Below are positions 17,330 to 26,211 of a stretch of 64,000 nucleotides of DNA, one piece after another. The DNA is from an uncultured Veillonella sp. GTDB lineage: Bacteria; Bacillota; Negativicutes; Veillonellales; Veillonellaceae. Under the pieces are notes generated by a model, which saw only the letters and a program-made list of their open reading frames with translations, did not search any database and was not told the DNA's origin. The position numbers were made by a program, and so were the translations under genes. Location of the stretch: assembly GCF_900545795.1 (NCBI RefSeq), contig NZ_URAR01000001.1, positions 186,001 to 250,000 of the forward strand, given 5' to 3'. The first letter of the stretch is position 1; the number at the start of each line of letters is the position of its first letter.

Positions 17330-18706
17330 ATGAGTGAACACAACACTGAAACCAATCAGTCCTCAAAGCATATGAAGCGCGGACTTAAAAATCGTCATAT
17401 GCAGATGATTGCCCTCGGTGCCTCTGTCGGCACGGGCTTATTCTATGGATCAGCACCAACAATTAAATTAGTAGGCCCTGGTATTATCGCCTCTTATTTA
17501 TTAGCTGGTCTCTTTATTTTCTTTGTAATGCGCATGCTCGGTGAAATGGCAGTACGTGAACCTGTATCAGGGTCATTCAGTCACTTTGCCAATAAATACT
17601 GGAACGGCTTTATGGGCTATCTAGCAGGCTGGAATTATTGGACCTTATTTATGCTCGCCGGCATGGCAGAACTAGCAGCTATTGCTGTGTATCTAGGCTA
17701 TTGGTTCCCTGACATACCACATTGGCTAACTACTTTAGTCTGCTTAGTTATTATTACAGCCATTAATCTGGTCAATGTAAAAGCCTATGGAGAAGTGGAG
17801 TTCTGGGCCTCCTTCATTAAAATTGGGGCCATCGTGAGCATGATTCTCTTCGGTTTTTATATCTTATTTACCACTATGGGATCCTTCCCTCACAACTTCC
17901 ATAATCTCTGGGATAATGGCGGTTTCTTCCCTAATGGCTCTTGGGGCTTCCTCTGCTCCTTAGCCGTGGTTATGTTCTCTTTCGGTGGCGTCGATTTAAT
18001 CGGCATCACTGCAGGCGAAGCAGAAGATCCAGAAAAAAGCTTACCAACAGCGATTAATGAATTATTACTTCGTATCTTAATTTTCTACATCGGCACAATG
18101 GTGGTTCTCATGTCCCTTGCGCCATGGGATAAAGTAGGTCTTGAAGCCAGTCCATTCGTTCAAATCTTCGAAGAAATTGGTATTCCTGCTGCATCTAACA
18201 TTTTAAACTTAGTCGTGCTCGTAGCAGCCCTTTCTGTATTTAACAGTATTTTATACAGTAATTCCCGCATGCTCTTTGGCTTAGCTCAAGCAGGTAATGC
18301 ACCTAAAATCTTCCAAAATCTGTCCAGCCATGGTGTGCCTCTTATTGCCACACTTTTCTCTGCCGGCTTAGCATTAATCATCGTATTGACTACTTATCTC
18401 TACCCTCAAGCTGGGGAGGTATTCATGCACTTACTAGCCCTCGTAGTAGCAGGTCTTGTAATTAGTTGGTTTATCATCATTGGCACACATTTAAAATTCC
18501 GTTCCCTATTCATCAAAGAAAATCGTCTAGACGAACTGAAATTTAAATCGCCATTTTATCCTATCATCAACTACCTCTGTATTTTATTCCTAGCCGTAGT
18601 CGTAGTAGTTATGTATCAAATGGATAGCTTTAGACCTTCAGTTATTGCCATTCCAATCTGGATTGCTTTCTTATATGCAACCTATAAATTAAAAGGGAAA
18701 AAATAA
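17330..18706 (+). CDS. AAT-family amino-acid permease
   Basis: 458-residue inner-membrane transporter of the APC superfamily, 12 membrane segments. The N-terminus has the AAT signature MKRGLKNRHMQMIALGASVGTGLF with the segment 1 substrate loop GASVGTG; segment 3 contains GWNYW, and segment 6 FGGVDLIGITAGEAEDPEKS is also typical of proline, GABA and aromatic amino-acid permeases. Substrate cannot be assigned. The in-frame start at 17306 is rejected: AAAGGGGAG lies 9 bases before the ATG at 17330. Single gene with a terminator; a perfect hairpin abuts the ribosome site, suggesting translational or operator control. Confidence 0.93.
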   Translation: MSEHNTETNQSSKHMKRGLKNRHMQMIALGASVGTGLFYGSAPTIKLVGPGIIASYLLAGLFIFFVMRMLGEMAVREPVSGSFSHFANKYWNGFMGYLAGWNYWTLFMLAGMAELAAIAVYLGYWFPDIPHWLTTLVCLVIITAINLVNVKAYGEVEFWASFIKIGAIVSMILFGFYILFTTMGSFPHNFHNLWDNGGFFPNGSWGFLCSLAVVMFSFGGVDLIGITAGEAEDPEKSLPTAINELLLRILIFYIGTMVVLMSLAPWDKVGLEASPFVQIFEEIGIPAASNILNLVVLVAALSVFNSILYSNSRMLFGLAQAGNAPKIFQNLSSHGVPLIATLFSAGLALIIVLTTYLYPQAGEVFMHLLALVVAGLVISWFIIIGTHLKFRSLFIKENRLDELKFKSPFYPIINYLCILFLAVVVVVMYQMDSFRPSVIAIPIWIAFLYATYKLKGKK

Positions 18707-18748
18707 GATAGTACTTGGCAATAAAAATAAGAAAATAAAAAACAAAAA

Positions 18749-18788
18749 ACGAGCGTGGAAATCTCAAATGATATCCACGCTCGTTTTA
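18749..18788 (+). terminator. Terminator of the AAT permease
   Basis: 11-bp arms ACGAGCGTGGA/TCCACGCTCGT followed by TTTATTTTA. Confidence 0.88.
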
Positions 18789-19062
18789 TTTTACTTAGGA
18801 AACACTTTGTCTCTCAGCAAAGCTCCACTCTATATTAGTTCTCTCCTCTAAAGGGTTCTCAAGCCCAAATAAGCTACATATTATGCGCTCATTTAAGAAT
18901 GTTTGCGCTTTAAACGCACAAGCTTATTTATAGTAGTCTGACTGTCTCCTAGTCAATAATGGCTAATTGGCTCCCCAGCCCCTTTAAAGTATCTCACGCT
19001 TCAAAAGTTTATTAGCTGTTGTCTATTATAATTAATTTTTATTTCTGTGACTAATATATAAG

Positions 19063-19099
19063 AAAAAAGGTTTGTTATAGTTTAAAACTATAACAAACC
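19063..19099 (-). terminator. Terminator of the LysR-type gene
   Basis: Perfect 15-bp inverted repeat GGTTTGTTATAGTTT around a single central base (19069-19099), followed on the minus strand by six T. Confidence 0.8.
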
Positions 19100-19221
19100 C
19101 AATCTTTATATACTTTTATTATGGCTATATAAGGCGTACCAATTTTCCCTGCTTACCAACAATAGCCTATATAAGCCGATTACAGAGAGTATCTTATTTT
19201 TGAATTCTAATAGCTAACCAT

Positions 19222-20130
19222 TTAGATTTGATCACTAGTATTACGCTTTAATGCATCAATATATAATTGACAATACTTGCCTGGCGCTACTTTATTGTGA
19301 AGAATATAGCCAATCTCCATATGGTCTTCCACATCTAAAGGAATGGCTAAAATATTAGGACCATTTAACTTTTCACTGATTACACCACTACATAAAGTAT
19401 AACCATTTAAACCAATTAATAAGTTAAACAACGTCGCCCGGTCACACACTACAATATCCTTAGGTCGATCAATGGTGCTCAATACTTCTTCTGAAAAATA
19501 GAAGGAATTATGCGAACCCTGTTCATAAGATAAACGTGGGTACGGATCTAAATCTTCTAATTTCACCACATCCTGCTTCGCCAAAGGACTAGAGGAACTG
19601 ACAAATACATGGGGCTTCGCTAGAAATAAACGATGGAAAGTCAAATCATAATGCTTAAATTCTTTGCGCAGAATCGTTTCATTGTATTCATTTAAATATA
19701 AAATACCAATTTCACTGCGCAACTTAGCTACGTCTTCAATAATTTCATATGTCTGAGTCTCGCGAATACGAAAATCGTATTCATTGCCCCCATAAGACTT
19801 CAATACATCTACGAACGCTTCTACAGCAAAGGAATAATGCTGTGTAGATACACAGAACTGATGCTTTACCGATGGTTGTCCAAAATATTTTTCCTCTATT
19901 AAGGTAGTCTGTTCCATAACTTGGCGCGCATAGCCTAAAAACTCTTCACCATCAGCAGATAATACTACCCCTTTATTAGTGCGCGAAAAAATAGTAATGC
20001 CTAATTCCTGTTCTAATTCTTTTATGGCCGCAGTCAAACTAGGTTGCGCAATAAAAAGCTCTTTAGCGGCTTTATTCATGGACCCACAGTTCGCCACTGC
20101 CACTACATATTTCAACTGTAATAAAGTCAT
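19222..20130 (-). CDS. LysR-family transcriptional regulator
   Basis: 302 residues, full length. The N-terminal winged helix-turn-helix is clear (LKYVVAVANCGSMNKAAKELFIAQPSLTAAI..LE, residues 6-42), followed by a periplasmic-binding-like effector domain (about 90-295). It lies downstream of potE on the same strand but behind a terminator, so it is a separate unit that might still regulate potE. GGGAG precedes the ATG. The co-inducer is unknown. Confidence 0.93.
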   Translation of the reverse strand: MTLLQLKYVVAVANCGSMNKAAKELFIAQPSLTAAIKELEQELGITIFSRTNKGVVLSADGEEFLGYARQVMEQTTLIEEKYFGQPSVKHQFCVSTQHYSFAVEAFVDVLKSYGGNEYDFRIRETQTYEIIEDVAKLRSEIGILYLNEYNETILRKEFKHYDLTFHRLFLAKPHVFVSSSSPLAKQDVVKLEDLDPYPRLSYEQGSHNSFYFSEEVLSTIDRPKDIVVCDRATLFNLLIGLNGYTLCSGVISEKLNGPNILAIPLDVEDHMEIGYILHNKVAPGKYCQLYIDALKRNTSDQI

Positions 20131-20361
20131 ATAATCTCCCTACTATAACATAAACTGTTATCTCTTTTCTCAAAATATTTTACTATATCAAGTGAGCCTT
20201 TAAGTAAGTCTTTTTTGCTATACCGTCTAGTCTATCATTACATTACCTAATAATTACCTAGTAATTACCAAAGTATCCTCATAGTTATAACATCATCTCT
20301 ACAAACTCTACTTGCCATAATACATTCAAATTGCAATACGCTTATGATATCACAAGCGTAT

Positions 20362-20407
20362 ACAAAAAGACTGTAACTACTTCATTATACCACAGTAGTT
20401 ACAGTCT
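20362..20407 (-). terminator. Terminator of potE
   Basis: 13-bp arms AGACTGTAACTAC/GTAGTTACAGTCT, then TTTTTG on the minus strand. Confidence 0.85.
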
Positions 20408-20428
20408 ATATGCTTTATATTATATTTT

Positions 20429-21751
20429 TTAACCCTTACGAATTTCAGCCATCTTAGGAATGATGTTGAACACAATTTGATACCCAATATATCCCATTAC
20501 AATGGCGATAGTACCGCCAATAATAGGGCCTTCACCAGCTGCATAAATTGCATATACAGAGTAAAGTAAGGCGAAGAAGCTCAAGCCAGCAATACTGCGG
20601 CGAATGAACAAGGACGCATTTTCCTCTTTAAGCAAAGTATTAACTGAAATGCAGCAAAGAATATAAGGGAATACATTCGTTACAACTGCTAAATTTACAA
20701 GATTCTCAAACTGATGGCTTAAGTTTTCGTTTGTAGTCATCAAAGCAAGTGCTGTTTGCACTAATAACAAGATAATTAAGCCACGCACTGGTGCATCTGC
20801 TTTGTTTACACGAGAGAATACTTTAGGGAAAAAGCCTTCTTCTGCAGCACTTTTAAATACACGAGATAAAGTGAACTGCCAGCAAAGAATGGCGCCACAG
20901 CAAGCAATAATCATAGAAGCCATTACTAGATGCCCTACAGTTTCATTAAACATATGAGCAAATACAAGGCCAAATGGCGCTGTGGAGTGTAATAAATCTA
21001 AATTAGGCACGATGCCTGCCATAATATTAGTAGACAATACATAAATCACCGCTACTGCAAGAGTGCCAAAAAACGTTGCAATTGGTACATTTTTCTTTGG
21101 ATTTTCAACAGCATCCATATTCGCTGCTGCCGATTCAAATCCTAAAAAGGCCCATAGAGTCAGTGTAATCGATTCACTTACTGCACTGAAGAAAGGCATT
21201 TGATTAGGATTCCAAACAGTTTTATATAATTCTGGATCAAACCAGAACCAACCGAAAGTACTAACAAATAATACAGGGATAATAGAGCCCCATACAGTAA
21301 TATTACTAATTTTGCCAGTTCGTGCATTGCCCCCAAAGTTTAATAAGGCTGCGAGCCACAATAAAGCAATGGTTGCTAAACTGAGTTGCACTGGGCTTAA
21401 AGACCAGTTAAATAAAACCGCTGTGTACCCTACTGCGGAAATCGCAATAGCTACATTAGCAATTACAAGTGAGATGGCATAAGAGTAGTTTGCCATAAAA
21501 TGTCCGGTTCTGCCAAAAGCATATTCAGAATATCCGCCCATTCCACCTGAGCGTGTAGTAAACATGCCACATTGAGCAAAAATGTGAGCTAAAATCAACG
21601 CCCCTACAGCCGTAATTAGCCATGACAAAACGGAAATAGTTCCTACTTCTGCAAGTTTAGTAGGTAACATAATAATCCCAGCGCCTAACATATTGGCTGC
21701 TACGAGTGTAGTTAGCTGGAATACAGACATTTTTTTAGCGGTGCTTTTCAT
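20429..21751 (-). CDS. potE: Putrescine:ornithine antiporter family protein
   Basis: 440-residue APC-superfamily inner-membrane antiporter. It matches the PotE pattern closely throughout: LTTLVAANMLGAGIIMLPTKL in segment 1 (the GAGI loop), CGMFTTRSGGMGGYSEYAFG, NPNQMPFFSAVSESITLTLWAFLGFESA in segment 6, and IACCGAILCWQFTLSRVFKS. Known role: exchange of external ornithine for internal putrescine (acid resistance) or putrescine uptake. In enterobacteria potE follows the ornithine decarboxylase speF, but no decarboxylase is in this window. GGGAGGAATGATAC precedes the ATG. A long (about 785-bp) upstream region may hold a regulatory leader. CadB-type lysine:cadaverine exchange is the main alternative. 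Confidence 0.88.
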   Translation of the reverse strand: MKSTAKKMSVFQLTTLVAANMLGAGIIMLPTKLAEVGTISVLSWLITAVGALILAHIFAQCGMFTTRSGGMGGYSEYAFGRTGHFMANYSYAISLVIANVAIAISAVGYTAVLFNWSLSPVQLSLATIALLWLAALLNFGGNARTGKISNITVWGSIIPVLFVSTFGWFWFDPELYKTVWNPNQMPFFSAVSESITLTLWAFLGFESAAANMDAVENPKKNVPIATFFGTLAVAVIYVLSTNIMAGIVPNLDLLHSTAPFGLVFAHMFNETVGHLVMASMIIACCGAILCWQFTLSRVFKSAAEEGFFPKVFSRVNKADAPVRGLIILLLVQTALALMTTNENLSHQFENLVNLAVVTNVFPYILCCISVNTLLKEENASLFIRRSIAGLSFFALLYSVYAIYAAGEGPIIGGTIAIVMGYIGYQIVFNIIPKMAEIRKG

Positions 21752-22443
21752 GTATCATTCCTCCCTCATATCAATACGTAGTGTTTGTGTAACCAACCAC
21801 ATTGCTACTTATACTTGACCGCTGTCAATACCAGTCCGTGCGGGATGTGCGTGGATGTAGTATTCGACATAAACTATTTAGTTGTTAAATGCAGAACGCT
21901 CTGCATCAATAGAACTTAGAATTTACTTAGATAGTAAAGCATTTCTCTACTTCTTTTTTCGCATTCATCATAACATGTTGTACCCCATATTCAAAGCCTT
22001 TTTTATCATCAGAATATATCATCAAATTTACAAAAAAATTAAAATAATTCCATATTTCATTAGTCAAAAACTATAAACAAAGTTATAACGGCGCTCTTCA
22101 AACTTTAACTCATTAAAGAGTAAAAATTTCCATGCTTTTTTATTACACGATTTGAATAAATTCGAACGAACTCTTATGAAGTCATGTATTATATATATGA
22201 ACACAGGTGAAGACAAGGAGTTTTCCCGAATAGTTCTATAGAATCATTAACAAATATATAAATTTATATGAAGTCTTAAAGAAGGTATCAACAAAATCTA
22301 TAAGTTTGTCGCCTATATTTCAGCTTAAAATTTGCTCTCCTCTATTTTATGTGCCCTCAAGCTACAGCTTCCCCCAGGTATCTATAAAACTATTCATCAA
22401 TCCTTCTACAAAACGATTTTTATACTATCCCCCTTATGCCTAA
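21752..22443. other. Long intergenic region upstream of potE
   Basis: About 690 bases without a supported gene. The 110 bases next to potE are less AT-rich and contain a minus-strand frame of 21 codons (about 21858-21793, MSNTTSTHIPHGLVLTAVKYK is 21 residues, given here only as its ends MSNTT and VKYK) without a ribosome site. Farther out, a palindrome GCAGAACGCTCTGC lies at 21891-21904. The rest is AT-rich and featureless. Confidence 0.5.
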
Positions 22444-22521
22444 ATAAAAAATACCTACTAAAGAAGCAGTGTATCTCAACTAGAACAATCTAACAAAATA
22501 CACACGCCTCTTTAATAGGCA
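22444..22521 (-). terminator. Terminator of the HD-domain gene
   Basis: Long imperfect arms (22452-22474 with 22498-22521, including TGCCTATTAAAGA and TCTTTAGTAGGTA) and TTTTTTATTT on the minus strand. Confidence 0.8.
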
Positions 22522-22536
22522 TCCTAGTATATTAAT

Positions 22537-23127
22537 TTATTGATGCGCTTCACACTGCGCTACAATTTCATCTTCATTGGCCTGCATAGCAGCTAATGTT
22601 TTATTCAACAACTCATCTAGCTCCCAGCCTAATAATTCTGCGCCAGATCGAATGACATCACGGGAACAACCAGCTGCAAATTTTTTGTCTTTAAACTTCT
22701 TCTTAAGACTTTTGAGCTCCATATCCTTCGTAGACTTAGATGGTCTCATTAATGCAGCCGCACCGATTAAACCTGTTAACTCATCGGAGGCATAAAGCAC
22801 TTTTTCCATCAATTCTTTTGGTTCCCAGTCAATGCATAGACCGTAGCCATGACAGCAAATAGAGTAGATCATATCCTCTCCAGCGCCAGCTTCTTTAAGT
22901 AATTCTTGAGCCTTCACACAATGCTCTTCAGGATACATTTCAAAATCTAAATCGTGAAGAAGACCGACAGTGCCCCAATATTCGCTTTCAGCTTCAAAGC
23001 CTAATTCCTTAGCAAACCATTTCATCACGGCTTCTACAGTGAAGGCATGTTGCAAATGAAAAGGCTCCTTATTATATTCCTTTAATAATGCTACCGCTTG
23101 TTCACGGCTCAATTTCGACTCATGCAT
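22537..23127 (-). CDS. HD-domain phosphohydrolase
   Basis: 196 residues. Metal ligands of the HD fold are visible: His27 (QHAF), His58-Asp59 (GLLHDLD), a His in CCHGYG (about 94) and an Asp in YASDELTGL (about 115). This is the small stand-alone HDIG-like family common in Firmicutes; the substrate (nucleotide or phosphoester) is not known. AGGAGGG lies 6 bases before the ATG. It follows argH on the same strand but after a gap of about 220 bases, and ends in its own terminator. Confidence 0.88.
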   Translation of the reverse strand: MHESKLSREQAVALLKEYNKEPFHLQHAFTVEAVMKWFAKELGFEAESEYWGTVGLLHDLDFEMYPEEHCVKAQELLKEAGAGEDMIYSICCHGYGLCIDWEPKELMEKVLYASDELTGLIGAAALMRPSKSTKDMELKSLKKKFKDKKFAAGCSRDVIRSGAELLGWELDELLNKTLAAMQANEDEIVAQCEAHQ

Positions 23128-23344
23128 ACTAATCCCTCCTACATCTCAAAATGACTTATTGCACTCATTGTAGCACATATGCTTTGAAATGCAATATATA
23201 GCGAATCACGCATTCTCGAACATGCACCGCCTCTGCTCGCCTACGGAATAGCCTGATAATGTGCTCAAAGTATACCGAGATTATCCCCAACGCAAACTAA
23301 CACGGCCGGTCTACCTCACTACATTTTAAAAAGCTTACTACGCT

Positions 23345-24775
23345 TTATAAGGAGTCAACAGCAAATGCAATAGTATGCCAGGTTTCAATTTGTTTCTCTT
23401 CCTCAGCAATTATAGTCTTAGCTACTTGCTGTTGACGAGCTACACATTCAGGCGCTGTGCCACTGTAGTTTTTACGCCCCTTTATGCACGCTTCAATAGT
23501 AATGGCCTCTAATATATCATCTTCAAACACCGGGGAGATTTTCTTAAAATCCTCCACTGTTAAATCTAGCAATACACACCGATTTTGAATGCAATGCTGC
23601 ACGGCAGCACCTACGATAGCATGAGCTTCTCTAAAAGGAACGCCCTTTTTAGCCAAATAATCCGCCATATCCGTTGCATTAGAAAAATCACTAGCTAATA
23701 CAGCATGCATGCGCGCCCCTTTTACCGTCATTTTACGAAGCATGGCCGCTGTAATGGATAAAGCAAAATGAAGCGTATCAATCGTATCAAAAATACCTTC
23801 TTTATCTTCCTGCATATCCTTATTATAGGTTAAAGGCAAACCCTTCATAGTAGTTAACAGCCCCTGTAAATGACCATAAATACGCCCTGTTTTCCCTCTC
23901 ACCAATTCGCATACATCAGGATTCTTTTTCTGCGGCATAATGCTAGAGCCTGTACAATGGGCATCATCAAGTTCAATAAAACCGAATTCAGTACTAGACC
24001 ACAAGATAAGCTCTTCGCTCATACGGCTCAAATGCATCATCACTGTGGCGCCAAAATGTAAAAACTCTAAAATATAATCGCGATCACTCACGGCATCCAT
24101 GCTATTCTCGTAAATTTTACTAAATCCTAATAACTCTTGCGTATAACTTTGATCAATAGGATACGTGGTCCCTGCCAAAGCCCCGGCCCCTAAAGGCATA
24201 ACATCAGCATGCTTAAAAATAAGGCCTAAATGGTCAAAATCACGTTGAAACATGGAACAATAGGCCATCATATGATGACCAAAGAGAACTGGCTGCGCTC
24301 GTTGCAAATGTGTATAACCAGGCATAATTATATCTTTATATTTTTCGGCTACTTCCACCAAAGCTTTTTGAATATCTACTAAAAGCTCGCCCATGTGCAC
24401 TACAGATTTACGCACATACATGTGAAGGTCCACAGCGCACTGGTCGTTGCGACTGCGCCCTGTATGAAGACGTCCACCGGCCTCGCCAATGGCATCCGTC
24501 AAGCGCTTTTCAACATTCATATGAATATCTTCTAAGCCAATAGAAAATTCAAACTCACCAGCTTCAATCTGTTGTTTAATGGTCGTCAATCCTTCTACAA
24601 TAGCATTGCAATCATCATCCGAAATAATGCCTTGCTTCGCTAGCATCTTTGCATGAGCCTTACTGCCTGCAATATCTTCCGGATACATACGGGCGTCAAA
24701 AGCGATAGAAGACGTGAAGTCTTCTACCGCTTTGTCAGTCCCCTTTGTAAAACGGCCACCCCAAAGTTTAGCCAT
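23345..24775 (-). CDS. argH: Argininosuccinate lyase
   Basis: 476 residues, full length. It cleaves argininosuccinate to arginine and fumarate, the last step of arginine synthesis, as a cytosolic tetramer. Motifs: N-terminal MAKLWGGRF, DIHMNVEKRL (about 93), HTGRSRNDQ (about 112) and the superfamily signature GSSIMPQKKNPD (about 280). The ATG follows the argG stop codon TAA with no gap, so it is translationally coupled. Only a weak hairpin (AAAGC/GCTTT plus TT) follows the stop. Confidence 0.98.
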   Translation of the reverse strand: MAKLWGGRFTKGTDKAVEDFTSSIAFDARMYPEDIAGSKAHAKMLAKQGIISDDDCNAIVEGLTTIKQQIEAGEFEFSIGLEDIHMNVEKRLTDAIGEAGGRLHTGRSRNDQCAVDLHMYVRKSVVHMGELLVDIQKALVEVAEKYKDIIMPGYTHLQRAQPVLFGHHMMAYCSMFQRDFDHLGLIFKHADVMPLGAGALAGTTYPIDQSYTQELLGFSKIYENSMDAVSDRDYILEFLHFGATVMMHLSRMSEELILWSSTEFGFIELDDAHCTGSSIMPQKKNPDVCELVRGKTGRIYGHLQGLLTTMKGLPLTYNKDMQEDKEGIFDTIDTLHFALSITAAMLRKMTVKGARMHAVLASDFSNATDMADYLAKKGVPFREAHAIVGAAVQHCIQNRCVLLDLTVEDFKKISPVFEDDILEAITIEACIKGRKNYSGTAPECVARQQQVAKTIIAEEEKQIETWHTIAFAVDSL

Positions 24776-25987
24776 TTATTTACCTACCTTTTCTTTCATC
24801 AATGCATTAATCTTAAGTGGCAAACCAAATAAGTTAATGAAACCTTCTGCATCTTTTTGATTATATACTTCATCTTCTTCAAAGGTTACGAATTCTTGAT
24901 TATATAAGGAATATGGCGAGGTAGCACCAGCGCTCATAATATTACCTTTATATAATTTTAAGTTTACTGTACCAGTCACAGTTTTTTGTGTTTCATCTAC
25001 AAATGCCTGAAGTGCTGCCATCAAAGGAGAGAACCACATACCATCGTACACGAGCTCTGCATATTTATTAGCAACCATTTCTTTGTAATGATAGGTAGCC
25101 CGGTCTAAGCAAAGGTATTCTAGTTCACGATGAGCGTACATAATAATGGCTCCACCAGGATTTTCGTAAATACCACGAGACTTCATACCTACCAAGCGGT
25201 TCTCCACAATATCTACAATGCCTACACCATTAGCTGCACCTAATTCATTGAGCTTTTCTAAAAGAGCCAATGGAGTTCCTGCTTCACCATTTACCTTTAC
25301 AGGTACACCATTTTCAAAATCAATGCTCACTTCAGCGACCGCATCAGGCGCCTGTTCTGGAGACTTACTTACTAAATATACATCATCTTTAGGCGCATTA
25401 GCAGGATCTTCTAAATCCCCGCCTTCGTGAGATAAATGCCATACATTTTGGTCCATGCTATATGGATGGGTTTTAGTAGCCACCACTGGAATATCATGTT
25501 TAGCTGCATATTCCATGCAGTCTTCACGAGACTTAAGCTCCCATTCACGCCATGGAGCAATAATCTTCGTATTTGGCGCTAGCGCTTTAATTGTCAATTC
25601 AAAGCGAACTTGGTCATTCCCCTTACCAGTCGCACCATGAGCAATGGCGTCAGCCCCTTCAGCTTTCGCTACTTCAACCAATTTTTTCGCAATCAATGGG
25701 CGAGCAAAGGACGTACCTAATAAATATTTACCTTCATATACAGCGCCTGCTTTTACAGTTGGCCAAATATATTCAGCAACAAATTCTTCTTTTACATCTA
25801 AAATGTACGCCTTGGAAGCGCCAGATTTAATGGCTTTCTTTTCTACCGCTTCATAATCTTCAGGCTGCCCTAAATTACAACATACAGCAATAACCTCACA
25901 ACCATAGTTTTCTTTTAACCAAGGAATAATAACCGATGTATCTAAACCACCAGAATATGCTAATACAACTTTTTTTAATTCACTCAT
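24776..25987 (-). CDS. argG: Argininosuccinate synthase
   Basis: 403 residues, full length. It condenses citrulline and aspartate with ATP in the seventh step of arginine synthesis. The PP-loop SGGLDTS is at residues 12-18; GATGKGNDQVRFE and the conserved GRSP-region equivalents follow. An in-frame upstream start at 26074 would add 29 residues but overlaps the promoter region; AGAGGTG before the ATG at 25987 decides the start. First gene of argGH, with a promoter and ARG-box-like site directly upstream. Confidence 0.98.
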   Translation of the reverse strand: MSELKKVVLAYSGGLDTSVIIPWLKENYGCEVIAVCCNLGQPEDYEAVEKKAIKSGASKAYILDVKEEFVAEYIWPTVKAGAVYEGKYLLGTSFARPLIAKKLVEVAKAEGADAIAHGATGKGNDQVRFELTIKALAPNTKIIAPWREWELKSREDCMEYAAKHDIPVVATKTHPYSMDQNVWHLSHEGGDLEDPANAPKDDVYLVSKSPEQAPDAVAEVSIDFENGVPVKVNGEAGTPLALLEKLNELGAANGVGIVDIVENRLVGMKSRGIYENPGGAIIMYAHRELEYLCLDRATYHYKEMVANKYAELVYDGMWFSPLMAALQAFVDETQKTVTGTVNLKLYKGNIMSAGATSPYSLYNQEFVTFEEDEVYNQKDAEGFINLFGLPLKINALMKEKVGK

Positions 25988-26065
25988 GTGTCTGCACCTC
26001 TTTAATCTCATCATTTGCACTCCCCTATATATGGCTCGTGCCTTGCGTTTTAAATTTATGAACAT

Positions 26066-26094
26066 ATTATACACATCTATGAATATTAATGCAA
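26066..26094 (-). promoter_or_regulatory. argGH promoter with ARG-box-like operator
   Basis: Minus strand TTGCAT (26089-26094), 17 bases, TATAAT (26066-26071). The -35 region overlaps TGCATTAATATTCA (26080-26093), one mismatch from the ArgR consensus TGAAT-4-ATTCA, which suggests repression by ArgR with arginine. Confidence 0.75.
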
Positions 26095-26143
26095 GCTTTT
26101 TTGTAAATTTATACTGAACTTTTTATCAAAATTTACCGAAACA

Positions 26144-26200
26144 TAAAAAGCCTATCCAATTAATACATAACCCAAAATATATTAGCATTAATTGGATAGG
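26144..26200 (-). terminator. Terminator of the GmrSD-like gene
   Basis: 14-bp perfect arms CCTATCCAATTAAT/ATTAATTGGATAGG, loop of about 22, then CTTTTTATG on the minus strand, right after the stop at 26212. Confidence 0.8.
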
Positions 26201-26211
26201 TTTAAAATTAA

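Larger units (their letters stand above)
18707..19221. other. Intergenic region between convergent genes
   Basis: About 500 bases holding two terminators (18749-18788 and 19063-19099). Between them the minus strand has a short frame ending in basic residues (LVRLKRKHS) near 18895-18950. It has no start codon or ribosome site and looks like decayed coding DNA at best. Confidence 0.5.

Noticed and set aside
18880..18990. Minus-strand frame ending in LVRLKRKHS as a gene fragment
   Set aside because: Interrupted by stops, no start or ribosome site, and no family recognised.
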